Shown here in pieces: positions 50,790 to 61,952 of a DNA stretch of 64,000 nucleotides. Position numbers and translations under genes: made by a program. The notes beneath the pieces are model-generated. The model was not told the DNA's origin and did no database searches. It saw only the letters and a program-made list of their open reading frames with translations. The DNA lies in contig JADCRB010000029.1 of assembly GCA_021464245.1 (NCBI GenBank), forward strand, positions 1,903,229-1,967,228. The letters run 5' to 3'. Numbering within the stretch: position 1 is the first letter of the stretch; each line of letters begins with the position of its first letter. The stretch is from Carallia brachiata (Eukaryota; Streptophyta; Magnoliopsida; Malpighiales; Rhizophoraceae).

Positions 50790-50798
50790 TTTACTATA

Positions 50799-52033
50799 TT
50801 ATCTTGTATGTTGTATTTTCTTTTGATATATTGTATGTTGTATTAATATAAAATATTTTGTGTGTAGCATAGAATTATTTTGAATATATAAAATTTTTTT
50901 TTTTGTCTATATAGCATTTCCTTTCTATAAAAGGAATGTTTCGCGGGCAACAAATGTTCAATAGTCCAATTCTTATTATTAAAACTTTCTGCCAACATGC
51001 AACTGTCGGAGTAAAAACCGAAAGCGAAAGGAGATTCAAGGTAAAGATGTCGGAGTAAAGATTTATTTGACATGTATCCATTGTATTTGAATTACCGAAC
51101 AGTTGAATTGTAAAAAATATATCAAACTTAAAAAATAAATAAATATATTATTATTTAATATTAAAATAATTACATACTTTTTACCTATCACATATTTTAC
51201 AAAACGTGTTCATGTAATTTTATTCTATGAATCCCTGTAGCAAAACTCTGAAAGAACCATCAATGCGTTGACTACCAACTAACCTTTTGAAACGAGAACA
51301 AAACTCGATGCAACACCCGCTCTGGAAAACGCAACAGTACCTGGCATCACCATCGGCCCTGTAGTCACTCCTGCAAAACAGAACCAGTACATCCATAAGC
51401 ATTCTAAGCAATTTAGTAGAACTGAAAGACGCCATATGAATAGTCTCATAGGCAAGCAACCACAGCATGCTCCCTTTAAATTCCTTATTTAAAATTGAAG
51501 ACGAATAATCTTATATGGATAATCTCGTAAGTGACCTCATATGAATAATCTAAGTACGAATAAACTTCTTATGAATAATTTCATAAGTGATCCCATATGA
51601 ATAATCTAAGCAAGCCATCGCACCTCAAATTTAAGGTCGTCCCGTAGTATAAATTGGCCCTCTACATGGCATAGTGGCTGACAAATTAATCATCTGCCGT
51701 ATCATTAAAATTGATGACATGACATTTTAAAAAGAAATCAATTTAAAAAAAACAGAAAATTTTATTAGAAAATCTGAAAAAAGATACAATAATTATTAAA
51801 TTCAGATATTGCATGATTAGTAAGTGGAGCACTTTTGTATTAGCTAATGCTCTATTTCGTTCCACATGTAAGGAAATTTCTTACACGTTCTTTTTTCTAC
51901 TTTTCATGGTAAATTGATGCTTGTGAAGTAATTGGAATGGTCAGTAAAGCGCCAAAAGTTAACGAAGAAATTGATGAAAAAAATATAACTTCGTTTGATG
52001 ATAAAATATAGCAGTCCATCAACCGTCAAAAGT
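50799..52033. other. Intergenic spacer
   Basis: No gene recognised. Short phrases such as TATGAATAATCT(A/C) are repeated around 51,510-51,605. ORFs of 60-80 codons show no domain. Confidence 0.45.
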
Positions 52034-52050
52034 GAAAAGCGTGTGATGTT

Positions 52051-52372
52051 ACCACTCGAGGTAGGTGGTGGTTCAATAGCAGATCGTTGTGCTTCCACTT
52101 ATTAAGTTTTAGGTTCGAATTTCTACACTTGTACTCTTTGCTGACTGACTCATGTTGGGATATTTTTGGTATAAGTAGTGATGCGTAACATCCGATTCAG
52201 GTTTGTCTATCAGGACTCATGTGACGTACGTTCAGTTCTATTGATATTCGGGATGTGGGTCGGTCCCTTTGAGGTTATTGAATATAATTTAAATAAATGA
52301 GAGTTATTATGATATTGACATAAGGATTTAATGGCTGATACTTTTAATAAGATTTTTTTTTTTGATTAAGAA
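52051..52372 (+). mobile_element. Full-length SINE, same head as the 47.8-kb copy
   Basis: Flanked by a perfect 17-bp duplication GAAAAGCGTGTGATGTT (52034-52050 and 52373-52389). The head ACCACTCGAGGTAGG matches the ACCACTCGAAGT of the SINE at 47825. It has an A-box-like GGTGGTTCAATAGC and a B-box GGTTCGAATTTC. The tail is a T run followed by GATTAAGAA. Perfect target repeats suggest that it is younger than the other copy. Confidence 0.9.
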
Positions 52373-52389
52373 GAAAAGCGTGTGATGTT

Positions 52390-53289
52390 TTGAATTTGTA
52401 AAAATCCACCAGGTGACGCTTGAAGCGGGTCAACAGGTTTATACAAAACCACCGTGTTCCTTCATTAATTCGTTGAGACTCCTCATGTTAAACCAAAAAA
52501 AAAAAAAAAAGATAATTCAAGTAAAAAAAAAAAAAAGATTCCGAGCCTTTCATAAGTAAAGTTGAAATCAAAGAATGCTTCTAAATGTTTAAAAAGTACA
52601 CTTAAAGAAGGTTGCACCGTTAGGCATCTCAGTGCGTGGGCCAAAAAAAAAAAAGAGTAGGTTGCATTGCATTGACTGTTAAAGGTGCAATAAAAGATAT
52701 AAAAATGCTTGTTGGAAACATATGAGAAGTCACGTAATAAATATCTAATAATTTAAATTATTAAATTAAAATTTTAATTTAATTCATATTTTTTATGAGT
52801 ATAATTTGTTAATAATTTTATATTATATAATTACCTTGACATACTTAAAATAAAAAAATATAAATATAAATTTATATAGTATAAAATTATAATAAGTGTT
52901 ATTTATCTTAAAAAAAAATAAAATTAACAAACATCGGTTTGCCCACGTATTCAATCTCTGATACAAAAACGTTTCACTCATTTTGGCCGCATGAACCCTG
53001 TGAGAGCAATTAGTGATTCGTTCATATTTAACATAATTAAAAAAAAGTTTTTATGATGGCTATACTTACATGTATATAGGCATACTTACTACAATATTAG
53101 CGATACCATATACTGTAACCTAGGCTAAGAAATTTTTGTGCACAAATACTGTAATGTAAATTGAGCATTCAAATATGTTAGCACATCAAAACCACTGTTG
53201 AGAATGCCCATTAGAAATATTATATTGTCTAGTAAGATATGAAATTAAATTGATGACAAAACTAGCTCATAGATAAGGTAAATTAGGCT
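52390..53289. other. AT-rich spacer
   Basis: Homopolymer runs and AT-rich sequence with no gene, bounded by the SINE and the LINE remnant. Confidence 0.45.
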
Positions 53290-54215
53290 CACACTTTTAA
53301 TGTTGATTGCATTTATGGAGTGGTTGGAGTGAGGCAGCCGGAAAGAAGTTGATTATAGAGAGTGATTCGAAGGAGTGTCATGGCTGAATGCTATCATCAA
53401 GGCCTTGGCAGCTATGGAACTCCTTTGATGAAATTATGAATAATGCCAAAGGCATGGTGGAGCTTGTATTTCAACGTAGGTAATCCAATACGCTTGCCGA
53501 GAGATTAGCAAAACTAGGGGCCCAGATATTGTAGGAATTTGTGGCATAATTATGATATGGGGAGCGGTTTTCTTTACGTGGATGGGAGGATTTGCTTGCA
53601 TGTGTGCTGGAGATGGATTAGATTAGAGGCCACAGTTGTGGGGGTCTGTCCAGATTCTGGGTTGAGTTTGTTATGCTTGTTGTCTGCTAACTTTCGTATG
53701 CAGGAGGAGCTACATTTTATTTACAAGGGCATTGCCTGGTGGTTTTGTCTTGGTCAATGCTCTGTTTTTTATGGCAGCAGAGAATTTGGCACTGTAGTTT
53801 GAATGTTTCATTGCTTTACATGGGTTCTACTATATGTCTATTTCTTTGCTCTGAAAGGGTGGTACACAAGTAGCCGACGTTTTTTTTTTTGTTTTTTAGC
53901 ATGCTTAAGTAGTCATGGCCTTTTTTCTAGCACGGCAGTTAAGATTTTGGTTTTGGTAGGTTGTTCCTAGAATTGGGGTATACTGCCACGGCATTTTTGG
54001 TATAGAGAGGTTGGTTTTGGATCTAGTTAAGTACGTACAGGAACTCAATTTGATTCCCAAGTGAAATTTTGATCCTTCTGCTTTTGGTAGGAGCTCAATT
54101 TGATTCCCAAGTGAAATTTTGATCCTTCTGCTTTTGGTAATGTGTAGCGATTTTTGGGCTATCTTTTTTTAAAGGATGCTATGAATAAAATCTCTTGCTT
54201 GTCAAAAAAAAAAAA
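53290..54215 (+). mobile_element. LINE 3' remnant with RNase H domain and poly(A)
   Basis: Translation around 53,340-53,530 gives IIESDSKEC, NAIIKALAA and LAERLAKLGAQIL in shifting frames, typical of the RNase H-like C-terminal domain (RVT_3) of plant LINE polyproteins. A long 3' region follows, ending in ATGAATAAAATCTC and a run of about 17 A at 54,205. 5' truncated and frameshifted. Confidence 0.65.
54041..54140. repeat. 50-bp tandem duplication in the LINE tail
   Basis: 54041-54090 and 54091-54140 are the same 50-bp unit (contains CTCAATTTGATTCCCAAG) with two differences. Confidence 0.9.
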
Positions 54216-54634
54216 AAAAAGATTAAAATTATGATTTTTGCCCAGAAGAGAATTAAAGATCTAAAACTATGTTGTTATCCATATAAACAGAAACCAAATG
54301 CGGCAAAGGTTATTCTAAATATGCAATAGCTGTAACAATATTATCAGATGCTAGGAATAAACAATTCATATAAAGAATTGCATCTTAAAATTGACAGGAT
54401 CTAATCCACACATCCCATAAAAGACTCTTTTACCCAGTTAAGTGATACAGTTACTATTACTTAACTCATTTAAAATTGTAGGATCAGCTTGGTAGATTAA
54501 CAATAAAAATTTGTCTACATGGTGAACTGGAGTTAACTTTCAGTTTAGTGGCAAATTTTGCCCAAATATTGAGGCAGGGTGACAAACTAAATGGAAATAC
54601 AAAGGAAACAAAAGATGCAAGTTCCACATTTGCA

Positions 54635-54826
54635 TCAATCCTCCGATATTTCTTCCTTCTCTCCCATCATCTTCTTCGTGTTCCAAGCCATCAAAACAGT
54701 ACAAATCATCAAACATGGTAAATCATCGATCTGATATTTGAACTCACCAACGCCTATACCATGACCATGACCATCACCATTAATATGTTGCTCCCGACAC
54801 TTCTCAACACAAATATTTGAGACCAT
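54635..54826 (-). CDS. Possible 63-aa protein gene with TATA promoter, function unknown
   Basis: The ORF begins MVSNICVEKCREQH, has a His/Gly run (DGHGHGIGVG), a hydrophobic centre (LPCLMICTVLMAW) and a charged end (EKEEISED). It is short, but a good TATA box lies 73 bases upstream (54899-54909) with room for a short leader. The matching place in copy B keeps the TATA box and CAAATATTTGTGTTGA, yet the ATG has become ATC and a MITE has cut the 3' part. I do not recognise the family. It may be a real small gene, an exon of a lost gene, or chance; retention in only one copy gives no proof. Confidence 0.35.
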   Translation of the reverse strand: MVSNICVEKCREQHINGDGHGHGIGVGEFKYQIDDLPCLMICTVLMAWNTKKMMGEKEEISED

Positions 54827-54898
54827 AGATATGTATGATCGAAACTATGATTTGTTATTAGAAGAGACTTGTGTGTGGCAGACAATAGACCTATAGAG

Positions 54899-54909
54899 CT
54901 TTATATAGG
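54899..54909 (-). promoter_or_regulatory. TATA box upstream of the small ORF (copy A)
   Basis: Minus strand CCTATATAAAG, a good plant TATA box. The counterpart in copy B reads CCTATATAAGG at 58762-58772. The minisatellite array lies immediately upstream, i.e. in promoter position. Confidence 0.5.
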
Positions 54910-54951
54910 TGATTAGTCGGGATGTCTAGCGATAGATAAGGTAGGTAAGTA

Positions 54952-55130
54952 GGGATAGAGATGACGCATAAGATATACTGCGGATAGAGATGACACGTAA
55001 GATAAATTGAGGATAGAGATGACATAAAAGATATAACGCAGATAGAGATGACGCGTAAGAAAACTGGGGGATAGAGATTACATATAAGATATATTGGGGA
55101 TGGAGATGATGCCTAAGATAAATCTTAGGA
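54952..55130. repeat. 29-bp minisatellite, array A1 (about six units)
   Basis: Imperfect units of about 29-31 bp with core GGATAGAGATGACGCGTAAG. Related shorter arrays occur at 55,432-55,495 (about two units), 58,815-58,905 (about three) and 59,216-59,280 (about two). The copy number thus differs between the duplicated segments. Confidence 0.85.
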
Positions 55131-55431
55131 AAAGAGTTATGTTTCAAAATGTCGTTTTGAGACTGAGAAAACATTAACATTTATGTACTTTGAGTTTTGG
55201 TTCTTCATGTTTTTCTTGTTTATGTGTGGGAATTCCACCAAATTTATATGTATATTGAAACAAAATTGGCATGTGTTAGATGCAAATTCATATGGTTTAT
55301 CATCCTGACCAATCGTACAAATATGGTCACTTATCTACGATAAACAAATGATCAAATATGTGTAATAAATTTCTAGAGTTCATTAGGGTAATCAATCAAA
55401 TTGTTATAAGGGCATATAAGGTAGGAAATTA

Positions 55432-55495
55432 GGGATAGAGATAACAAGTAAGATAAATTGGGGATAGAGACAATGCGCAAGATATCTTCTGGGAT
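55432..55495. repeat. 29-bp minisatellite, array A2
   Basis: Two units of the same GGATAGAGAT-type repeat, in the second internal segment of copy A. Confidence 0.8.
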
Positions 55496-55834
55496 AAGGG
55501 TTAGGTTTGAAAAGGTAGTTTTGAGATAAAGAAAACAGTAGGCGTAAGTACATTGAGTTTTGGTTCTTCACGTTTTTTTGTTTTTTGGTTATGTGTGAGA
55601 ATTGACTTAAAGTTTTCACTAAATTTATACAGATATTGGAAAATTTTGGCATATATTAGATGTAGATTTATAGATTGGGTTGTTCTGACCATTAGTACAA
55701 ATATGTACACTCGTCCAGGACAGTCAAAAGATGAAATATGTGTATTAAAGCTCTAAAGTTTATTACGCTAATTAATCCAATTGTCAAGGGAACAAATATT
55801 TTGGAAAAAGTTCAAAATACAAAATTCAGCTTGG

Positions 55835-56245
55835 TTTTTTTTTTTTATATCTTTGAATTTATAATTGAAGAGCCAGTACATCAAGATTAATAAAACTGCT
55901 GACATCCAAAAAACTATCTCTATGTTAGACTTTATCTCCAACTAATTGTAATGCATAGGAAGCTAATGAATGAGCCACTTTGTTCAGATCTCTCCTCACA
56001 TGCATTGTAGAGAAAGAAGAAAACTCCACTACTAGAGCCTTGATATCTTTGGCAAGCTGTCCAACAATAGAAGCATGAGTGACCAGAGCATTAACGCCTT
56101 GGATTCCGTGTAAGGAATCAAACTCTAAAACAATTTTTTTGAAGCTGCTATTCCCTAGCGAGCTACAAGGCTACTTGTATTGCAAGAAGCTCTAACACCT
56201 CAGGAGAAAAGGAACCATTAAGACTATTTGAACACATTTCCATTA
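55835..56245 (-). mobile_element. LINE 3' fragment (RNase H domain) inserted in copy A
   Basis: Absent from copy B. The minus strand reads VLEFDSLHGIQG, then VGQLAKDIKALV and HVRRDLNKVAHSLASYAL to a stop at 55925-55927, a clear RVT_3 RNase H domain from a plant LINE. A T run at 55,835-55,846 is the poly(A) tail of this minus-strand insertion. Severely 5' truncated. Confidence 0.8.
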
Positions 56246-56810
56246 AATTTCCACAAAATCTAGCTGATAAAAGAACATTTTATTGAATATGAGTTTTAGT
56301 TATATTTTTTTTAACCAATTAATCCAAACTAATAGTTTCAATATTAATAGCGTGTTGATTTGAATACATTTGAGAGTTGTACATGTCAACTTATAAATGG
56401 GCATTCTTGTCTGTTAATCAAATAAGTCTAATTTGGTTTTTTCAATATGTGAGGGGTCTCATAATAAAACATTTTGGCCTTGTCCCTTGTCAAATATGCA
56501 AATGATTTGTTCAATTCAATGGATTTGCCATGATATTCTTGATATTAGGCTTTACCTTCATACCTTGCGGTATCAGGATTACAATTAGGTTTGTTTTTCT
56601 CTGTTTGGCCATAATTTTTCTTTCAAAGGTTGAGTAGTCAATTCTAGAAACCTTCTTAATTTTTCTAAAAAATGATTAGATCATAGATTTGAATAATAAG
56701 GTCTAAAGCTATGTTGTTAGCCACATAAATGGATGCTAAATGCAGCGAAGATGACTCTAAATATGCAACAGCCATAACTATATTATCAAATCTAGGAATA
56801 AAAGATTCAT

Positions 56811-57454
56811 GGGGCTTTTTTAAAAGATCAGAGAAGATCCCTGTTGGCTTTTAGATTGCAAGCAATTGATTTTGACATGTTCAAACTTTGCTAGTTTTGC
56901 GAGGCAGGTTGTGGCATGTTGGTTTTTAGATGATTCACCTGTTGTTTCGAGGGTACTACCATGGGCATATAAGCTGCAATTTTGTTGAGCTAAGCAGTTA
57001 ACTGGTGGCTTGATTTAAGTGTTAAAAGTTGTGGGTTTTTATGGTGAATTGCTGTAGTTTTCGATCATGTAATGATTGCAGAGCTACGAATTGTTTTTTG
57101 GCTAATGGTTTTATGACGAATTATGGGGTCATTTAGTGCTTGTCTTTTGGTTATTACTTTTTTTCTAGTCTGGCATTTTCTTAAGGGTTGAGTTTTTACT
57201 GTATTTTGAGTTTGCTTTATTTATGCTTTTGAGTGTTTTTATGTGGTGTGTTTTTGTATTTTGGATTAGAAATGAATGGAATGCTTGTAGGAGCAGTATT
57301 AGGGGCCCCTATTAGTTTTATATGGGTACTTTCTTTGCGTTTTGCTGTCTTTTTAAAACTCAGTGTTGGTATTGCAGTTTTGGTTTGGCCTCCTATTGAC
57401 TTTTATTAGATGCTATGATTAATACTTTTAGAGCGATTAAAAAAAAACAAAAAA
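56811..57454 (+). mobile_element. LINE-like 3' tail inserted in copy B
   Basis: Flanked by GGAATAAAAGATTCAT (56795-56810) and GGAATAATAGGTTCAT (57455-57470), a 16-bp target duplication with two changes; copy A shows the empty site. The insert is 5' truncated, mostly 3' UTR-like (ends ATGCTATGATTAATAC and an A-rich tail). No domain is left. Confidence 0.82.
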
Positions 57455-57721
57455 GGAATAATAGGTTCATAAGATTGATATAAAGAATCATATCTTAAAA
57501 CTTTGTCTAATCCCATAAAAGATTATTTCACCTAATTAAGTAATATGGTTACTTTTAATAAATTCATTTACAATTGTAGCTTGATAGATTAACAAACAAA
57601 AATTTGTCTGTATTGTCATAAATTGGAGTTAACTTGCTCCTTAGTAGAGAATTTTACTCAAATATTGAGGCAGGGTGACAAATTCTATAGAGATTTTAAG
57701 GAAACAAATGATATACATGAC

Positions 57722-58554
57722 ACTATGGGTGACCGCTGGTTCGATTCGAACTAGAAGAGAAACGAAACTGGACCAATTATTAATCAAAATCGAATTGGAC
57801 CAGCCAGCTGGTTGTAGAATCAGAACCGAAATTGGACAGAGGGTAGTTCAGTTCTGATTTTTCCTTTAAAAAACTATTGAATTGGCGGTTCAAAACTGTG
57901 GAACCAATAGTTCGGAATTACAACCTTAACTGTTATTGTTGAACTTAGAGGGGATAATATCCTCGATAAAATCAACTTAAGTTTGTCACTAGAATCATTG
58001 GAGGCACGTGCGTATCTCCATGATTGGTTGAAGGAAAAGTTAAAAATGCAAGAAAATGATTGTGAATTAAATTAAGATTTATACGACTTTACAACAGAAC
58101 GATTTGTCACTACCAAAATGAGCAAAACAAATGAAAACAATAGAGACTACATCAAAATCAAACATGGGATGAACGATAAGTTAAAGTTTTAAAGGTAATG
58201 AACTATGTAGGCTTTTATTCTTAAAGAGAATACATAGGTGGCTTGATTAATATTTAATTAAGTTCAAGCTCTTTAGTTATTTAAATTTTCTCTTTTTTGA
58301 TCCAATTAAAATTCAATTTTTACAATTTTAAGTTTTCTTTTAAATAAAAATTAAAACTAAATCAAACTAATCTGAATTGAATAAAATTGATGAAAAACTG
58401 GAAGTTAATTGGAACCAAAATCAAAACTAGCACTAGAAATTGAACCAGAACTAGAATTGGAACTGAAACTGCACAATTCGGTTAAGATTTTAGTTTTTTA
58501 AGAACTAGAACCTACGGATTGAAACTGAAACTAGACTGAAACCATAGTCGGGTC
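57722..58554. mobile_element. hAT-like MITE inserted in copy B
   Basis: An 8-bp direct repeat TACATGAC (57714-57721 and 58555-58562) brackets AT-rich, non-coding DNA full of GGAACCG/GAACTAGAA-type motifs. ACTATGG occurs in inverted orientation near both ends. Copy A lacks it. The right terminus has a few extra bases relative to the left, so the exact borders are less certain than the duplication. Confidence 0.65.
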
Positions 58555-58814
58555 TACATGACTCCATGCCAAGCCATCAAAATAAGGTAAATCGCCGATC
58601 TGATATTGGGAATCACCAATGCCTACATCATGACCATAACCATCACCGTCACTATTAATATGTTGCTTGCTACTTTTATCAACACAAATATTTGAGACGA
58701 TAAACATGTATATAACTCGTTATTAGAAGACTTTTGTGTGGCAAAAATAAGAGCTATAGAGCCTTATATAGGTGATTAGTTCGGGATGTCTAGTGGTAGA
58801 TGAGGTTGGTAATT

Positions 58815-58905
58815 AGGGATGAAAATGACGTGTAAGATATATTGTGGATAGAGATGACGCATATGAAAAATTGGGGATAGAGATGATGTGTAAGAGAAAT
58901 ATAGG
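58815..58905. repeat. 29-bp minisatellite, array B1
   Basis: About three units, corresponding to array A1, which has about six. Confidence 0.8.
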
Positions 58906-59215
58906 TAAGAGTTATGTTTTAAAAGATGGTTTTGAGATTGAGAAAATAGTAGGCATTTATGTACTTTGAGTTTTGGTTCTTCATGTTTTTCTTGTTTATG
59001 TGTGGGAATTGCCTTGAAGTTTTTGCTAAATTTATATGAATATTCAAAAAAATTGGCATGTATTAGATGCAAATTCATATGTTTTGTTATCCTAACCGAT
59101 CATACAAATATGGACACACATTTGAGACAATCAAATGATCATTATGTGTAATAAAGTTCTAAAGTTCGTTAGGGTAACAAATCAAATTGTTAGAAGAGCA
59201 TATAAGGTAGGAAAT

Positions 59216-59280
59216 TGGGGATAGAGATGAGAAGTAAGTTAAATTGGGGATAGAGATAACACGTAAGATATTTTCTAGGA
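59216..59280. repeat. 29-bp minisatellite, array B2
   Basis: About two units, corresponding to array A2. Confidence 0.8.
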
Positions 59281-59984
59281 TGAGGGGTTAGGTTTGAAAG
59301 GGTAGTTTTGAGCTTGAGAAAACAGTAGGCATTTATGCTCTTTGAGTTTTCGTTCTTCATGTTTTTCTTGTTTGTGTGTGATAACTAACCAAAATTTATG
59401 TTAAATTTATATAGGAGTATTTGAAGATTATGACTTTATTAGATCCAGATTCGCACATTTTGTTGTCATGATTGATTGTACAAATATGGACACTCATCCA
59501 AGATAGTCAAATGATCAAATATTTGTCTTAGAGCTCTAAAGTTTATTAGGCTAATCAATCCAATTGTCATAAGAGCAAATATCTTGGAAAAAGTTCAAAA
59601 TATGAATTTTAACTTAGTTATTTCTATAAAATCTTAGCTGATGAAAGAACATTTTGTTGAATATGAGTTCTAGTTATGATGTTTTAACCAATTAATCCAA
59701 ACTAATAGATTTAGTTTTAATATCGTGTTTATTTAAATACATTTGAGAGTTGTAAATGTCAATTTATAAATGGGTATTTGTATAAGTAAATCAAATAACT
59801 ATAATTTCGTTTTCTCAATATGTGAGGAATTTCATAATAAAACATCTTGGCCTTGTCCCTTGCCAAATATGCCAATGACTTATTCTTTAGTTTTTCTTAA
59901 AAGAAATAATGACTTTATTTACGCATGTGTGCTCAATATATCATCATCAATTAACTAAAAAATTGAGAGATCAACCTCTCTAGT

Positions 59985-60900
59985 CTAGCTAACTTCACCC
60001 AAATGACTAGTCCCCAACTTGACTAACGCATGGACAACACGATTTGCTTCCTTTCTAACATGCACGATAGCAAAGAAACTCAACGACTCCTTAATATCTC
60101 TTGCGAGTTGGCCCACCAGAGATGCTATATATTCATGGTTGTGGACGACTTTGACAGCCACTAGACAATCAGATTCGATGCAAAGTATTGGAATGGAAAA
60201 AACTCTAGCTTTCTGAGCTGTATATCGAGTTGCTAATAGCTCAATGATGACTAGGTAGAATGTGCCTGAGAGGCCAACAGATATGACATGTAGAGCTGTA
60301 CCTCTGGAGTCATGGAAAATTGCATCCATTCCTCCCATGCTTTCACTCATCGCACCATCTGTATTTGTCTTAGTAACATCCCACTGTGGAGGCTACCATA
60401 CGACTGTAGGGACTTCGGTTTGCTACTATCGTTGATGATCAAGTGACCGAGCTACTTTATAATCCTAAAACAAGCCATTGGCCGCATCAATAATAACATT
60501 GATTGGTATCAATTTCTACTCTATTACCCAATTGCTGCGAGACTTCCATAAAGACCATGCAAACATAGCAACCATTACTATCGTTTCTTTATCAGTAACT
60601 CTGGTAATATCACCAAACCACCCACCAAAATCAGCACCATTCCTTTCTTGAGTTTGAAGACCCAATGGACTAGCAAACCAGACACTTTCAACTTCATGAC
60701 AACCAACCAACGCATTGTGTACAGTCTCCTCAGCCCTCAAACAAAGTTTATCAGCTAAAATTCTCTGTTTTGCTAAATTAATAACTGTGGGAAGGAAATT
60801 GTTACATGTTCTCCATAGAAAGTGGTGCATTTTACCCAGCACATTTAAAAACCAAATCAATTTCCATCTGCCTTCACCAACTGAGGCATTAGAGTAGGAC
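59985..60900 (-). pseudogene. LINE-derived zf-RVT plus RNase H (RVT_3) remnant
   Basis: 60860-60516 on the minus strand encodes a zinc-binding reverse-transcriptase tail domain (KMHHFLWRTCNNFLPT, then LCLRAEETVHNALVGCHEVE), which occurs at the C-terminus of plant LINE polyproteins. From about 60,382 an RNase H-like domain follows: TNTDGAM (first Asp), IESDCLVAV (second Asp) and HVRKEANRVVHALVKLG, to the stop at 59985. A stop after WVIE separates the two. RNase H proteins of this type also exist as free host genes, but the linked zf-RVT points to a LINE. Confidence 0.8.
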
Positions 60901-61952
60901 GTGCTCAGAAGATGACAGCTTCTATGGCTTTGAGCAAGATGGTAAGTTGTCTTAACAGAGTATACTTCAGACCGATCATAGTGTCATATACACTTGTCCA
61001 AGGGTTGGGCAAGTCCAGGACTGGCAGTTTTGAGCCTGCAGGATTCGAAACCTGGCTCAGCTCTTAAATTGCAAGTTTCCCAGAGTTGCGCTAAACCGGC
61101 GATTTGGCTTGAGAATGGAATCAGGTTTTTTTTTTTTTTTTTTGTTTATTCATTTTTTGGCTTTATCTAAGAAATAAATATAAAATAAAGTCAGTGTTTG
61201 AACATAATATCAATTAACTAAAATAAAAACTATTTCATTACATAATTTGTAGCGATTTAGGTAATACAATATTGAAGTGTTTACATTTTAATGAAGATTT
61301 TTACAACCCTTTTTGTCATACATACATAAAGGAGGAAAAAAGGATAGAAAAAAAGCTTGAACTTAATATAAGTTTTTTTGTTTATATTAAGTTGCCTATG
61401 TACCCTTTGGGGTGAGAGGAATCAAAGCCCACTTGGTTCTCTTATTGTTTTTGATGCTGTTAGACCCCAATACTTACCTTTTGGTTGTCCGGCTCTTTTC
61501 AAGGATTCAATTACTCAGACCTTTATCAATTCCTTGGCTACTCCTGCTTATGTTTGCACTCCGAACATTGCTACCATCAGTTCAGAAGTCACAATATTTC
61601 GGCACATACCCATCGGAGGATAGTTCATCAAGATAAGTCAATGTTTGCTTATGTAATCTCTCTCTGCTCCAATCATCGAGACATGCTTGCCTTTCAAGAT
61701 TTTCGAGAAGTAACCTCGATCGCTTCAAATCTAATATCAAGCTTCAATTACTAAACGTTTGCTCAACTGCAATAGTTGAAACTAGAACTGCAAGTACGTG
61801 TTTGGCCATGAGGGTAACAATCAGGAACAAATGTTGATGATGGTTACAATTTAGCAAGGTTTCTTAGGCAATAACAAGCACTGTTGTCAAGATCATTGAT
61901 CCAACTAAAAGCATACTCTTTTTGAAGGTGTTCACATGAGCCTGCATTTATG
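60901..61952. other. Spacer with an unassigned plus-strand ORF
   Basis: Contains a GGATTCGAAACC B-box-like motif near 61,040 and a T run near 61,126-61,143, perhaps a minus-strand retroposon tail. A plus-strand ORF at 61,378-61,623 reads ERNQSPLGSLIVFDAVRP in part; it has no domain I recognise and overlapping frames of similar length, so I do not call it a gene. Confidence 0.4.

Larger units (their letters stand above)
54222..56511. repeat. Segmental duplication, copy A
   Basis: Aligns in the same orientation with 56674-59885 through many shared landmarks: ATGTTGTTA near the start, CAAATATTGAGGCAGGGTGA, the TATA-bearing segment, the minisatellite blocks and TTGGCCTTGTCCCTTG near the end. Copy A alone contains a minus-strand LINE fragment (about 55,835-56,245). 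Within the copy, the segments at about 54,950-55,430 and 55,430-55,810 are themselves related, a repeat inside the repeat. Confidence 0.85.
56674..59885. repeat. Segmental duplication, copy B
   Basis: Tandem partner of copy A, separated by about 160 bp. Longer because of two insertions absent from copy A: a LINE tail (56811-57454) and a hAT-like MITE (57722-58554). Small changes are spread over the whole length, so the duplication is not recent. Confidence 0.85.

Noticed and set aside
57735..57760. GGTTCGATTCG resembling a tRNA B-box
   Set aside because: It is part of the hAT-like MITE; no cloverleaf can be formed around it. No tRNA, rRNA or CRISPR array was found in the window.
61378..61760. 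Overlapping plus-strand ORFs
   Set aside because: Three frames of similar length overlap, none with a known domain; kept only as a note in the spacer.
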